Source: Haloechinothrix aidingensis (GTDB lineage Bacteria > Actinomycetota > Actinomycetes > Mycobacteriales > Pseudonocardiaceae). Taken from it: a stretch of DNA of 64,000 bases. Position 1 is the stretch's first letter; every line of letters starts with the position of its first letter. Below the pieces are notes generated by a model. It did no database searches and was not told the DNA's origin. It saw only the letters and a program-made list of their open reading frames with translations. Made by a program: the position numbers and the translations under genes. The stretch spans positions 372,001-436,000 of the forward strand of contig NZ_JACCKD010000003.1 of the NCBI RefSeq assembly GCF_013450155.1. Direction: 5' to 3'. Shown here piece after piece: positions 1 to 8,049 of the stretch.

Positions 1-1038
1 GGCGAGGACACCACGCACTCCGGCTACACCCCGCTGGCCGACGTCGTCGACGAGCGCGCCGTGGTCAACGGGGTGCTCGCGCTGCTGGCGACGGGTGGAT
101 CGACGAACCACACCATGCACCTGGTGGCGATGGCAGCCGCGGCCGGTATCGACCTGCGCTGGGAGGACTTCGCGGAGCTCTCCGCGGTGACCCCGCTGCT
201 GGCGCGGATCTACCCGAACGGCCAGGCCGACATCAACCACTTCCACGCGGCAGGCGGTATGGGCTTCCTGCTCGGTCAGCTGCTGGACGCGGGACTGCTG
301 CATCCCGACACCCGCACCGTCAGCGGGCACGCGCTGTCCGATGCCTACCGGACCGAGCCCGCGCTGGACGGCGGATCCGTTGTGTGGCGGGACGCGCCTG
401 CCGAGAGCCTGGACAAGAACGTGCTGCGCGGCGCATCCGACCCGTTCTCCCCGGAGGGCGGGCTGCGGATGCTCACGGGCAACCTCGGAAACGCCGTGGT
501 CAAGACGTCCGCGGTACGCGACGGGCACCGCGTGGTGCGGGCGCCGGCGCGCGTGTTCGACGACCAGAGCGAGTTCCTCGCCGCGTTCGAGGCCGGTGAG
601 CTCGATCGCGACCTGGTCGCCGTGCTGCGCTTCCAGGGGCCACGGGCCAACGGGATGCCCGAGCTGCACAAGCTCACCCCCACGCTCGGTGTCTTGCAGG
701 ACCGCGGTCACCGGGTCGCCCTGGTCACCGACGGGCGCATGTCCGGAGCCTCCGGCAAGGTCCCGGCCGCGATCCACCTCACCCCGGAGGCTGCGGACGG
801 CGGAACGCTGGCTCGGCTGCGCGACGGCGACCCGATCCGGCTGGATACCACGTCCGGGACCCTGGAGGTGCTTGTCGACGCGCACGAGTTCGGCGCGCGC
901 GAGGCCGACCCCGCTCCCCCGCCGGGCGCGGGCACGGGACGGGAGCTGTTCGCACCCATGCGGGGCACGGTCGGCGCCGCGGACCGCGGAGCCACCGTGT
1001 TCGGGTTCCAGGAACGGTCGTCCCCGCCTGCGCGGTGA
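1..1038 (+). CDS. edd: Phosphogluconate dehydratase, C-terminal part (cut by window start)
   Basis: Converts 6-phosphogluconate to 2-keto-3-deoxy-6-phosphogluconate (KDPG), the first step specific to the Entner-Doudoroff pathway; cytosolic, and the IlvD/Edd family normally carries an Fe-S cluster. The frame is open from base 1 to the TGA at 1036-1038, giving about 345 residues; family members are roughly 600-630, so the N-terminal part lies outside the window. Visible family motifs are [26 protein letters not shown], the [11 protein letters not shown] block and the C-terminal [18 protein letters not shown]. The [15 protein letters not shown] stretch and the eda gene 41 bases downstream favour Edd over dihydroxy-acid dehydratase (IlvD). 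It forms an operon with eda. The first codon shown is not a start. Confidence 0.93.
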   Translation, partial: GEDTTHSGYTPLADVVDERAVVNGVLALLATGGSTNHTMHLVAMAAAAGIDLRWEDFAELSAVTPLLARIYPNGQADINHFHAAGGMGFLLGQLLDAGLLHPDTRTVSGHALSDAYRTEPALDGGSVVWRDAPAESLDKNVLRGASDPFSPEGGLRMLTGNLGNAVVKTSAVRDGHRVVRAPARVFDDQSEFLAAFEAGELDRDLVAVLRFQGPRANGMPELHKLTPTLGVLQDRGHRVALVTDGRMSGASGKVPAAIHLTPEAADGGTLARLRDGDPIRLDTTSGTLEVLVDAHEFGAREADPAPPPGAGTGRELFAPMRGTVGAADRGATVFGFQERSSPPAR

Positions 1039-1079
1039 GCGGTACGGCGAACACAGTGAGCACCCGAAGGAGGAAGGCC

Positions 1080-1709
1080 ATGTCAGCACAGCTCGCCGGA
1101 TCCGTTCTGGACATATCCCCCGTCATCCCGGTGGTCGTGCTCGGCGATGCCGGCGAGGCGGCCCCCCTCGCGGGTGCACTGGCCCGCGGCGGGATCGGAA
1201 TCGTCGAGGTAACCCTGCGCTCGCCCGCGGCCCTGGAGGGCGTGCGGCGTATCCGGGCCGAGGTACCGGAGATCACCGTCGGCGCCGGTACGGTCACCGG
1301 TGCGGCCCAGGTCGGCGAAGCCGTGGACGCGGGGGCCCAGTTCCTGGTCAGTCCGGGCAGTACGCCGGCATTGCTGGATGCCATGGCAGCGTGTCCGGTG
1401 CCGTATCTCGCGGGCACCTCGACGGTCTCGGAGATGCTCGAGGTGCTCGACAGGGGGGCGACCGAGATGAAGTTCTTCCCCGCAGAGGCTTCGGGCGGGC
1501 TGGACTACCTCATGTCGGTGGCGGGACCGCTTCCGCACGCGCGCTTCTGCCCCACCGGCGGCATCTCGGCTCAGAACGCACCGCGGTACCTCGCCGCCGC
1601 CAACGTCGGATGCGTGGGCGGGTCCTGGCTCACCCCCGCGGACGCCGTGACCGCAGGCGACTGGCAGCGCATCGAGCGTCTCGCCGCCGAGGCCGCGCAG
1701 CTCGGCTGA
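1080..1709 (+). CDS. eda: KDPG/KHG aldolase (2-keto-3-deoxy-6-phosphogluconate aldolase)
   Basis: Cleaves KDPG to pyruvate and glyceraldehyde 3-phosphate, the second Entner-Doudoroff step. The 209-residue product has the usual length of this class I aldolase. It shows the family blocks IPVVVLGDA, the Glu-containing [10 protein letters not shown], the GAGTV strand and the Schiff-base lysine in MKFFPAE, followed by the phosphate-binding CPTGGI loop. The ATG at 1080 is preceded by a strong AGGAGG ribosome site at about 1069-1074; an in-frame GTG at 1035 overlaps edd and is less likely. It directly follows edd. Its TGA stop (1707-1709) lies inside the left arm of a dispersed inverted repeat that may act as the operon terminator. 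Confidence 0.95.
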   Translation: MSAQLAGSVLDISPVIPVVVLGDAGEAAPLAGALARGGIGIVEVTLRSPAALEGVRRIRAEVPEITVGAGTVTGAAQVGEAVDAGAQFLVSPGSTPALLDAMAACPVPYLAGTSTVSEMLEVLDRGATEMKFFPAEASGGLDYLMSVAGPLPHARFCPTGGISAQNAPRYLAAANVGCVGGSWLTPADAVTAGDWQRIERLAAEAAQLG

Positions 1710-1753
1710 ATGACGCTTTCACTCCGCCGAATGGACTGAATGTGTCATTCGGC
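1705..1753. repeat. Dispersed 21-7-21 inverted repeat, copy A
   Basis: Left arm 1705-1725 begins GCTGAATGACGCTTTCA; right arm 1733-1753 is its imperfect reverse complement; a 7-base centre (GCCGAAT) separates them. Seventeen of 21 positions are Watson-Crick pairs and two more would be G-U in RNA. The eda stop codon lies in the left arm. Three other copies with the same arm and loop lengths are at 4680, 7969 and 60976. It is probably a transcribed hairpin (terminator-like) or a small non-autonomous repeat; function is inferred. Confidence 0.85.
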
Positions 1754-1811
1754 ACGCCCGGGGCCGGACCCAGCTGTGCCGAGGAACATACCGCTCAGTA
1801 TCGTCGGGCGC

Positions 1812-1876
1812 TGCCGCGAACGCGCGGCACGAACCAGCGGTACGGCCGGTCGCTGCCGCGACACCCGCGGCAGCGA
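1812..1876 (+). promoter_or_regulatory. Tandem, mutually competing hairpins ahead of the NSS transporter
   Basis: A 7-bp stem with an AACG loop pairs 1812-1818 with 1823-1829. A second, perfect 11-bp stem pairs 1850-1860 (TCGCTGCCGCG) with 1866-1876 around a 5-base loop. The ten bases CGCTGCCGCG occur twice (1809-1818 and 1851-1860), so the right arm at 1866-1875 could pair with either copy. The structure ends 14 bases before the AAGGAG ribosome site (1891-1896). This geometry suggests an attenuator or a second terminator after the edd-eda operon; no ligand-binding class was recognised. Confidence 0.5.
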
Positions 1877-1904
1877 TGGAAGGTATGAACAAGGAGCCTC
1901 GTAC

Positions 1905-3437
1905 ATGGCAAACCAGGTCCGCGAGCAATGGGCTACGCGAGCCGGATTCCTGCTCGCCGCCATCGGGTCGGCGGTCGGGCTGGGCAACATCTGGCGGTTC
2001 CCCTACGTCGCCTACGAAGGCGGCGGTGGTGCGTTCCTCGTGCCCTACCTGATCGCTCTGTTCACAGCGGGTATCCCCCTGCTCGTGCTCGAGTACATCC
2101 TCGGCAACCGGTACCGCGGTTCCCCGCCGATCGCGTTCCTGCGGATGTCCCGGCCGACCCAGGCACTGGGCTGGTGGCAGGTAGCCATCTGCTTCGTGAT
2201 CGCCGCCTACTACGCCGTGGTCATCGCCTGGGCGGTGCGTTTCACCGGCTTCTCGATCGGCCAGCAGTGGGGCGACGACCCGGAAGGCTTCCTGATGCAG
2301 GACTTCCTGCAGGTCGCCGCGGAGCCAGGCATGGTCTCCTCCTACGTCTCCGGGGTCGTGTGGCCCCTGATCGCGGTCTGGGTGGTGACGCTGGGCATCC
2401 TGGCGCTCGGTGTGCGGCGCGGCATCGAACGCGCGAACAAGATCTTCATCCCGCTGCTCGCCGCGCTCTTCCTCGTGCTCGTGGTGCGTGCGGTGACACT
2501 GCCCGGCGCGATGTCCGGGTTGGACGCGCTGTTCTCCCCCGACTGGTCGGCGATCACCGACAGCGCCGTGTGGGTGTCTGCCTACGGCCAGATCTTCTTC
2601 TCCCTGTCCATCGGCTTCGGCATCATGATCACCTACGCGTCGTACCTGCGCCGCGGTACCGATCTCACCGGTTCTGCCCTGGTCGCCGGGTTCGCCAACA
2701 GCTCGTTCGAGATCCTCGCGGGCATCGGTGTGTTCGCGACACTGGGCTTCATGGCCGTCACCGGCGGGATCGCGCTCGACGAGGTCGCCACCGACGGGAT
2801 AGGCCTGGCCTTCGTCGCCTTCCCGGAGATCATCTCCAACATGCCGGCCGGCTCGCTGTTCGGCCTGCTGTTCTTCGGCTCCCTGGTCGTGGCCGGGATG
2901 TCCTCGCTGATCAGCATCGTCCAGGTGGTCATCGCCGCCGTGCAGGACCGCACCGGGATCGGCAGGATACCCGCGGTGCTGTGCGTCGGCGGCGCGATCG
3001 CGCTGGCGTCCATCCTGCTGTTCCCCACCGAAGAAGGTCTGTACCTGCTCGACGCAGCCGACCACTTCATCAACCAGTACGGCATCGCGCTGGCAGGCCT
3101 GGTCGTGGTCGTGGTCGTCAGCTGGGTGCTGCGTAAGCTCCCGGAGCTGCAGACGCACGCGGACGAGGCCTCGGCCATCCGGCTGGGTTGGTGGTGGCCT
3201 GTCACGCTCGGCGTGATCACTCCGCTGGTGCTCGGCTGGATGATGTGGGACAGCCTGCGTTCGGAGATCGCGGAGAACTACGAGGACTACCCCACGTCGT
3301 TCCTGCTCTCAGCGGGGTGGGCAGTAGCGATCGGCGCCGTGGTCTTCGGCGTGATCATGTCCTTCCTGCCCTGGAAGCGTGCCACTACCGAGTCCGCTGA
3401 AGAGCCCGCAGACGAAACCCCGAAAGTGAGCCGTTGA
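1905..3437 (+). CDS. Neurotransmitter:sodium symporter (NSS/SNF) family transporter
   Basis: Sodium-driven importer of small solutes, most likely amino acids, in the cytoplasmic membrane. The 510-residue protein begins with the family signature GSAVGLGNIWRFPYVAYEGGG (residues about 20-40) in the unwound first helix that binds sodium and substrate. About eleven to twelve hydrophobic segments follow. The ATG at 1905 has an AAGGAG ribosome site 8 bases upstream; longer in-frame extensions run through the repeat and hairpins and are unlikely. The TGA stop shares one base with the ATG of a 44-residue membrane protein, the arrangement of MetP with its small subunit MetS in Corynebacterium. Methionine or alanine uptake is therefore a reasonable guess, but the substrate is not shown by the sequence. 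Confidence 0.9.
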   Translation: MANQVREQWATRAGFLLAAIGSAVGLGNIWRFPYVAYEGGGGAFLVPYLIALFTAGIPLLVLEYILGNRYRGSPPIAFLRMSRPTQALGWWQVAICFVIAAYYAVVIAWAVRFTGFSIGQQWGDDPEGFLMQDFLQVAAEPGMVSSYVSGVVWPLIAVWVVTLGILALGVRRGIERANKIFIPLLAALFLVLVVRAVTLPGAMSGLDALFSPDWSAITDSAVWVSAYGQIFFSLSIGFGIMITYASYLRRGTDLTGSALVAGFANSSFEILAGIGVFATLGFMAVTGGIALDEVATDGIGLAFVAFPEIISNMPAGSLFGLLFFGSLVVAGMSSLISIVQVVIAAVQDRTGIGRIPAVLCVGGAIALASILLFPTEEGLYLLDAADHFINQYGIALAGLVVVVVVSWVLRKLPELQTHADEASAIRLGWWWPVTLGVITPLVLGWMMWDSLRSEIAENYEDYPTSFLLSAGWAVAIGAVVFGVIMSFLPWKRATTESAEEPADETPKVSR

Positions 3438-3571
3438 TGTCCACGAGTGCCATCATCATGATGATCATCGCCATCACCCTGATCTGGGGCGGGCTCGCCG
3501 CGTCCATCGTCTTGCTGCGCAGGCATATCCAGCGAGCGGCGCAGGACACGGACAGCACCGGGGCGCCGTAA
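3437..3571 (+). CDS. MetS-like small subunit of the NSS transporter
   Basis: A 44-residue open frame starts at the ATG that overlaps the transporter stop (TGATG) and ends at TAA 3569-3571. Residues about 5-27 form one hydrophobic helix (AIIMMIIAITLIWGGLAASIV), followed by basic residues (LLRRHIQR) and a short polar tail. Length, single helix, the LIWGG motif and position match the MetS family, the small membrane subunit that MetP of Corynebacterium glutamicum needs for methionine and alanine uptake. Translational coupling with the transporter is likely because the stop and start overlap. Family assignment rests on pattern and context. Confidence 0.8.
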   Translation: MSTSAIIMMIIAITLIWGGLAASIVLLRRHIQRAAQDTDSTGAP

Positions 3572-3588
3572 CGATCGGCACGGCCGCC

Positions 3589-3598
3589 CCGGTACCGG
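3589..3598. terminator. Short palindrome between convergent genes
   Basis: The 34 bases between the end of the MetS-like gene and the end of the monooxygenase contain the perfect palindrome CCGGTACCGG, flanked by GGCAC (3577-3581) and GTGCC (3598-3602). It could end transcription from both sides, but there is no U-tract, so this is a weak call. Confidence 0.3.
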
Positions 3599-3605
3599 TG
3601 CCCGC

Positions 3606-4601
3606 TCAGCGTGCGAGCTTGGCGAGTAGATCGTAGGAGTGCCGGCGATCCTCATGGTCATACACCATGGTGGTGACCATGAGTTCGTCGGCGCCCGTCT
3701 CGGAAAGCAGGTCCTGCAACCGGGCCCGCACGGTGTCCGGCGATCCCGCGATGCTCTTCTCCAGGCGCTTGTCCACGTAGGCGCGTTCCTGCTCGGTGAG
3801 GTCGACCCGTGCGGCCGTCCGCGGGCTCGGCAGCGGGATCGGCCGCCCGCGGCGCAGGCTCAGCTGCGCGAGCAGCCCCGGCACCGCGAGCGTGCGGGCC
3901 CGCTCGTCGGTGTCGGCGCAGATCACGGACACGCCGAGCAGGACGTACGGGGCATCCAGCACGGACGACGGCTGGAAGGCGTCCCGGTATGCCCGCAGCG
4001 CGGGTACGGTGTTCTTCGGGCTGAAATGGTGTGCGAACGAGAACGGCAACCCGAGCCGGCCCGCCAGCCTCGCGCTGAAGTCGCTCGAGCCGAGCAGCCA
4101 TACCGGCGGCGCGTTGCCCTCGGCGGTGACGGCGTTGACTGCGCGGTCGCCGTCGCGATCGAAGTAGGACACGAGCTCGCTCAGCTGCTGCGGGAACTCC
4201 TCCGGCGAGACCATCCGGCCGCCGCGCACGGCATGCGCGGTACGCGGGTCGGTACCGGGTGCCCTCCCGAGGCCCAGGTCGATGCGGCCCGGGTGCAGCG
4301 CCTCGAGGGTGCCGAACTGCTCGGCGACCACGAGTGGCGTGTGGTTGGGCAGCATGACCCCACCCGAGCCCACCCGGATGCGCTCGGTCGCCGCGGCGAT
4401 CTGGCCGACGAGCACGGCCGTCGCCGCGCTGGCGATGCCCGGCATGTTGTGGTGCTCGGCCACCCAGTACCGGTGGTAGCCCAGGTCCTCGACGTGGCGG
4501 GCGAGATCGACGGTGTTGTGTAGTGCCGCGCGCGCGTCCCCGTCCTCGGTGATCGGCGCGAGGTCCAGCACGGACAGCGGCACATCCTGCAGTGCACTCA
4601 C
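3606..4601 (-). CDS. LLM-class flavin-dependent oxidoreductase (luciferase-like monooxygenase)
   Basis: Bacterial luciferase-like TIM-barrel flavoprotein, expected to use FMNH2 or F420H2 on an unknown substrate. The 331-residue product opens with [10 protein letters not shown], then shows [35 protein letters not shown] and [13 protein letters not shown]. These are hallmarks of the MsnO8/YhbW-like group of LLM proteins. The GTG at 4601 is preferred because family homology begins immediately after it; an in-frame ATG at 4751 would force translation through the dispersed repeat. It stands alone on the minus strand, divergent from the decarboxylase-like gene at 4780 and convergent with the transporter pair. 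Substrate and cofactor cannot be read from the sequence. Confidence 0.85.
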   Translation of the reverse strand: MSALQDVPLSVLDLAPITEDGDARAALHNTVDLARHVEDLGYHRYWVAEHHNMPGIASAATAVLVGQIAAATERIRVGSGGVMLPNHTPLVVAEQFGTLEALHPGRIDLGLGRAPGTDPRTAHAVRGGRMVSPEEFPQQLSELVSYFDRDGDRAVNAVTAEGNAPPVWLLGSSDFSARLAGRLGLPFSFAHHFSPKNTVPALRAYRDAFQPSSVLDAPYVLLGVSVICADTDERARTLAVPGLLAQLSLRRGRPIPLPSPRTAARVDLTEQERAYVDKRLEKSIAGSPDTVRARLQDLLSETGADELMVTTMVYDHEDRRHSYDLLAKLAR

Positions 4602-4679
4602 ACCCGGCGTCAACGTGCGAGCGCGCCGGTTGCTTCCCGATCGGCGCGAGCCGTGGTCTCGATCACGCCGCGAGTGCAG

Positions 4680-4728
4680 GCTGAATGACGCTCTCGGTCC
4701 ACGGGAGGGAGTGAATGCGTCGTCCGGC
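4680..4728. repeat. Dispersed 21-7-21 inverted repeat, copy B
   Basis: Left arm 4680-4700 begins GCTGAATGACGCTCTC, the centre is 4701-4707, and the right arm 4708-4728 ends GTCCGGC. Fourteen of 21 positions are Watson-Crick pairs and three more could be G-U. This is the most diverged of the four copies. It lies between divergent genes, so unlike the other copies it is not downstream of a stop codon. Confidence 0.75.
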
Positions 4729-4737
4729 ACCCGCTGC

Positions 4738-4750
4738 TGGCATAATGCCA
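4738..4750. promoter_or_regulatory. Perfect 13-base palindrome between divergent genes (candidate operator)
   Basis: TGGCATAATGCCA has 6-base perfect arms around a single A and lies 30 bases upstream of the GTG at 4780. The AT-rich CATAAT inside it could also serve as a -10 hexamer for that gene. The nearest regulator genes are at 5496 and 6516. Binding is not shown. Confidence 0.4.
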
Positions 4751-4779
4751 ATAAATGACGTCTCGACGAGAGGGTTCTC

Positions 4780-5457
4780 GTGCAGGCAGGACACTCCTAC
4801 CCACCCGAGCCGTGGCCGCTGCGCGGGCAGGCACACGTATCGCTGTGGCGGGTACCCGCGCGGCGGCTGCCTGCCGCCGTGCAGCGGGCGGTACCCCGCG
4901 GGGCCACGCCGGCCCGGTTCGGGCGCAGCGCCGTGCTCGCCACCGCATGGGTGAGCTACCAGCGTGGCAGCGTGCTGGAGTACGAGGAGCTGATGTGCAC
5001 CGTCCTCGTGCGGCGCGGCAGGCGGTTGTTCCCGACGATCAGCCACATCTGGGTCGACAGCGCCGCCTCCCGGGACGGCGGGCGCGCCCTGTGGGCCATC
5101 CCGAAGGAGCTGGCCTCCTTCGAGGTCACGCCGGGAGCACGCAGGCGGGCGCGGGAGGTCGGTCCCGGCGCGGGCGTGCTCGCCACGACCGACCTCGACG
5201 TGCTCGCCACCCTCCCCTTCCGCGTGCCGTTCACGCTCGGTGTCCTCCAGTCGCGATCATCGACACCGCAACTCAGCCGGGTCCGTGGCAGCGCGCGCCC
5301 GGCGCTGAGCCGCGCACGCTGGTCCGTCGAGCACGCCGGCCCGCTGGGATTCCTGTCCGGTCTCCGCCCGCTCGCCACGGTCAGTATGCGGGACTTCCGC
5401 ATGTGGTTCGGCGCGCTCGACACGCCGAACGCGTCCGGGAGGTCCGCTGGCCAGTAG
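4780..5457 (+). CDS. Acetoacetate decarboxylase-like family protein
   Basis: A 225-residue protein of the acetoacetate decarboxylase fold. It opens with [21 protein letters not shown], has the conserved [19 protein letters not shown] strand and the motif [10 protein letters not shown], whose Lys matches the Schiff-base lysine of true acetoacetate decarboxylase. The second half ([12 protein letters not shown] to FGALDTP) also follows the family. Many actinobacterial members of this group have no proven substrate, so decarboxylation of a beta-keto acid is only suggested. The GTG at 4780 is the best start; the ribosome site (GAGAGGG) is moderate. A regulator gene follows after 38 bases and may be cotranscribed. 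Confidence 0.75.
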   Translation: MQAGHSYPPEPWPLRGQAHVSLWRVPARRLPAAVQRAVPRGATPARFGRSAVLATAWVSYQRGSVLEYEELMCTVLVRRGRRLFPTISHIWVDSAASRDGGRALWAIPKELASFEVTPGARRRAREVGPGAGVLATTDLDVLATLPFRVPFTLGVLQSRSSTPQLSRVRGSARPALSRARWSVEHAGPLGFLSGLRPLATVSMRDFRMWFGALDTPNASGRSAGQ

Positions 5458-5495
5458 GATCTACGCATGGGTAGCGTTCCCGGCGAGGATCCACG

Positions 5496-6479
5496 ATGAC
5501 GGATGATCAGCTGACGACCCACCTGCACACGCTCGGGCTGGATCCCGGGGCCGTCGAGGTCTATGTGTGGCTGCTCGCCGCCGGACCGGCCGGGCACGAG
5601 CGGCTCGCCACCGCGTTGGACCTGTCCCCCGACATGGTGCGGAAGCGGCTCACCACCCTCTATCAAGCAGGCCTGGTCACCACGACCGGCTCCGAGGACG
5701 ACACCGCGAGCCCGGTCGAGCCCACCGCCGGGTTGCAGCGCCTCGCCCGCACCCGCGAGGCCGAGCTGCGGGCCGCCGAGGTCGCAGCGGTCAACGCCTA
5801 CCGCTCGTTCAAGCGTGAGGTGTGGCAGCACTCCCCGGACGACATCGTCGAGGTGATCACGGCCCCCCATGTCGCGGAACGGGTCGAGCTGGAGGAGAGC
5901 ACGGCAAGCAGCGAGGTGCTCCGGTTCGACTCGCCGCCGTACTCCACACCGTCCGGACCGAACGACGTGGAGGTGGCCAACCTGCGGCGCGGTGTCACGT
6001 ACCGGGTGGTCTACGCCCGCGCTGCCGTCCGCCAGCCGGACTACTACTCGTCGAACATCCAGCCGTGCATCGCCGCCGGTGAGCAGGCGCGAGTGCTACC
6101 GACCGTCCCGGTCAAGCTCACGATCTATGACGGCAAGCTCGCCATGGTGTCCCTGTCCGACACCGGCGCCGACCTCAACCGCTCGATGCTGCTCGTCCGG
6201 CAGTCCAGCCTGCTCGACGCGCTGTACGGCCTGTTCGAGACATCCTGGCGCGCCGCGTTACCCATGCATCTCGGCACGAAGGAACCGTCCACGCTCCGGC
6301 CGATCGAACGCAGGATCATCGAGCTACTCGCGAGCGGAATCACCGACGCAGGGATCGCCGAGCTGCTCGGGATCAGCAGGCGCACCCTTTCCCGGCATGT
6401 GGAGAGCCTGACCACACGTGCCGGTGTCGTCAGCCGGTTCCAACTTGCCGTCTACGCGTGCCGGAACGGCTGGATCTGA
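5496..6479 (+). CDS. TrmB-like/LuxR-type transcriptional regulator
   Basis: A 327-residue DNA-binding protein with two helix-turn-helix regions. Residues about 5-65 (LGLDPGAVEVYVWLLAAGPA to LYQAGLV) resemble the TrmB-type winged helix. The C-terminal 60 residues (RPIERRIIELLASGITDAGIAELLGISRRTLSRHV) are a LuxR/GerE-type HTH. The middle is like the phospholipase D-type sensor region found in related actinobacterial regulators; FDSPPYSTP and YRVVYARAAV are typical of it. The ATG at 5496 lies 38 bases after the decarboxylase-like gene. It may regulate its neighbours, for example through the palindrome at 4738-4750, but this is inference. Confidence 0.8.
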   Translation: MTDDQLTTHLHTLGLDPGAVEVYVWLLAAGPAGHERLATALDLSPDMVRKRLTTLYQAGLVTTTGSEDDTASPVEPTAGLQRLARTREAELRAAEVAAVNAYRSFKREVWQHSPDDIVEVITAPHVAERVELEESTASSEVLRFDSPPYSTPSGPNDVEVANLRRGVTYRVVYARAAVRQPDYYSSNIQPCIAAGEQARVLPTVPVKLTIYDGKLAMVSLSDTGADLNRSMLLVRQSSLLDALYGLFETSWRAALPMHLGTKEPSTLRPIERRIIELLASGITDAGIAELLGISRRTLSRHVESLTTRAGVVSRFQLAVYACRNGWI

Positions 6480-6515
6480 GACGCCTCCCACGAAGGGCTC
6501 GGTAGGGTGGTGCGC

Positions 6516-7112
6516 ATGGCACGTCTCACCCGTGCGGAAAGCCAAGCGCGCACCCGAGAGCAACTCGTCAGCACGGCCAAGGAGCTCTTCCTGACCGACG
6601 GCTACTGGGCGACGTCGCTGGAGAAGGTCGCGGATGCCGCAGGCTACTCCAAGGGCGCGGTGTACTCGAACTTCCGGAACAAGGACGAGCTCTGCCTCGC
6701 CGTACTCGACGCGATCCACGCCGAGCAGGCCGAACGCATCGTCCGAGCCATCGCCGGGAAGGAGACGCTCGCCGAGCGACTGGACGGGTTCGAGAAATGG
6801 GCCGAGGAGACCATCGGTGACCAGAGCTGGACCGCGCTGGAGGTGGAGTTCGCCACCAACGTGCGCAGGGACGAGCGGCTCCGGACGGAGCTGGCCAACC
6901 GGGACGCCACGATACGGGGCATGCTCACCGACCTGATCAGGGCGAACCTCACCGAGTTCGACGTCGAGCTGCCCGTACCCGCCGAAGACCTCTCGGCGGC
7001 CGTGCTCAGCCTCGGCATCGGGCTCGGCGTGCAGCGCGCGATCGACCCGTCGATCCCGGTCCGCGTGCTCACCGACACGATGCGGGCGATGCTGGGCCTG
7101 CCCTTGCGCTGA
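6516..7112 (+). CDS. TetR/AcrR family transcriptional regulator
   Basis: A 198-residue one-domain repressor. Residues about 10-57 hold the TetR helix-turn-helix: TREQLVSTAKELFLTDGYWATSLEKVADAAGYSKGAVYSNFRNKDEL in shape, with the typical GAVYSNF recognition helix. The remainder is a helical ligand-binding domain ending in GLGVQRAIDPSIPV. The ATG at 6516 is chosen; an in-frame GTG at 6507 would add three residues. It follows the LuxR-type gene after 36 bases on the same strand. Two strong hairpins lie immediately downstream. No ligand or target can be assigned. Confidence 0.88.
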   Translation: MARLTRAESQARTREQLVSTAKELFLTDGYWATSLEKVADAAGYSKGAVYSNFRNKDELCLAVLDAIHAEQAERIVRAIAGKETLAERLDGFEKWAEETIGDQSWTALEVEFATNVRRDERLRTELANRDATIRGMLTDLIRANLTEFDVELPVPAEDLSAAVLSLGIGLGVQRAIDPSIPVRVLTDTMRAMLGLPLR

Positions 7113-7113
7113 G

Positions 7114-7156
7114 GGACCACCGGCGCACGGTGGTCCGACACCCGGCACCCGGTGTC
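7114..7156 (+). terminator. Tandem hairpins after the TetR gene
   Basis: One base after the TetR stop, 7114-7122 (GGACCACCG) and 7128-7136 form a perfect 9-bp stem with a GCGCA loop. Immediately after it, GACACC (7137-7142) pairs with GGTGTC (7151-7156). Position and strength suggest a terminator of the actinomycete type, without a U-tract. Confidence 0.6.
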
Positions 7157-7325
7157 CGGCGATCTGCCGCAGGTGTGCGGGCCGAGCCGCGAGCGAGGGT
7201 GTCGCGCCGGTCGGCCGCTGACCGGCTTCGGCGTCCCGATTGCCACTGACCGGCGCCGAGGAGCAGGCTGGAGGGTGAGCGGTGGCGCTACCGGGGTGCC
7301 ACCCCGATCCGGAAGGGGGTGGATC

Positions 7326-7946
7326 GTGTACGCGCGCTCCACCACAGTCCAAGCGCGTCCGGACTTGATCGATGCCGGTATCCGGCATATCCGCGACGAG
7401 GTCATGCCGGCGTTGCAAGGCATGGCAGGGTGCAACGGTCTGTCCATGCTGGTGGACAGGGAATCGGGTCGCTGCATTGCCACGAGCTCATGGGAGTCCG
7501 CGGAAGCCATGCGGGCCACGGAAGACGAAGTCCGGACCATCCGTGATCGCGCCGCCGAGCTCCTCGGCGGCAGGGCCCAGGTCGACGAGTGGGAGATCGC
7601 CGCGCTGCATCGCCACCGTGCCTCGGGCGAGGGAGCCTGCGTCCGCGCAACGTGGTTCCGGGTCGATCCCGCCGATGTCGATCGCGGCATCGACGTGTAC
7701 AAGATGGGCTTACTGCCCGAGATCGAGCAGCTCGAGGGGTTCTGCAGCGCCAGCCTGTTCGTCGACCGCGCGGCCGGGATCGCGGTCTCGTCGTTGACCT
7801 ACGACAGTGAGGAGGCGATGGAACGCACAAGGAACCGCGCCGATTCCCTGCGCACGGCAGGTGCGCGGGAAGCAGGCGTCGAGGTTCTCGATGTCTGCGA
7901 GTTCGAGCTGGCCGTTGCGCACCTGCGGGTGCCCGAGACGGCCTGA
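7326..7946 (+). CDS. Tandem ABM/EthD-like dimeric alpha-beta barrel protein
   Basis: A 206-residue protein made of two similar halves, each like the ferredoxin-fold antibiotic-biosynthesis-monooxygenase (ABM) domain. The first half contains [20 protein letters not shown] and [12 protein letters not shown]; the second contains [20 protein letters not shown] and [11 protein letters not shown]. The internal duplication is plain on inspection. The GTG at 7326 is chosen because a GAAGGGGGT ribosome site precedes it and homology begins there; an upstream in-frame GTG at 7152 would add a low-complexity leader overlapping the terminator hairpins. No catalytic residue set is recognisable, and no function is assigned. 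The dispersed repeat copy C follows the stop. Confidence 0.7.
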   Translation: MYARSTTVQARPDLIDAGIRHIRDEVMPALQGMAGCNGLSMLVDRESGRCIATSSWESAEAMRATEDEVRTIRDRAAELLGGRAQVDEWEIAALHRHRASGEGACVRATWFRVDPADVDRGIDVYKMGLLPEIEQLEGFCSASLFVDRAAGIAVSSLTYDSEEAMERTRNRADSLRTAGAREAGVEVLDVCEFELAVAHLRVPETA

Positions 7947-7968
7947 GCGCGCACCTGACCGGAGTCGT

Positions 7969-8017
7969 GCCGCATGACGCGTTCAGTCCATCTGGCGGAG
8001 TGAAGGCGTCACGCGGC
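7969..8017. repeat. Dispersed 21-7-21 inverted repeat, copy C
   Basis: Left arm 7969-7989 (GCCGCATGACGCGTTCAGTCC is 21 bases with key core ATGACGC) and right arm 7997-8017 match at 18 of 21 paired positions around a 7-base centre, the best-paired copy. It lies between the convergent ends of the ABM-like gene (7946) and the TetR gene (8050), as expected for a bidirectional terminator. Confidence 0.85.
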
Positions 8018-8049
8018 ACACCGGTCGTGTCGACGGTGGCTCGCGGATC

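Noticed and set aside
1719-3158. A minus-strand frame of about 479 codons opposite the symporter
   Set aside because: Asp/Gln/Gly-rich translation typical of antisense to membrane-protein codons; the plus-strand gene is unambiguous.
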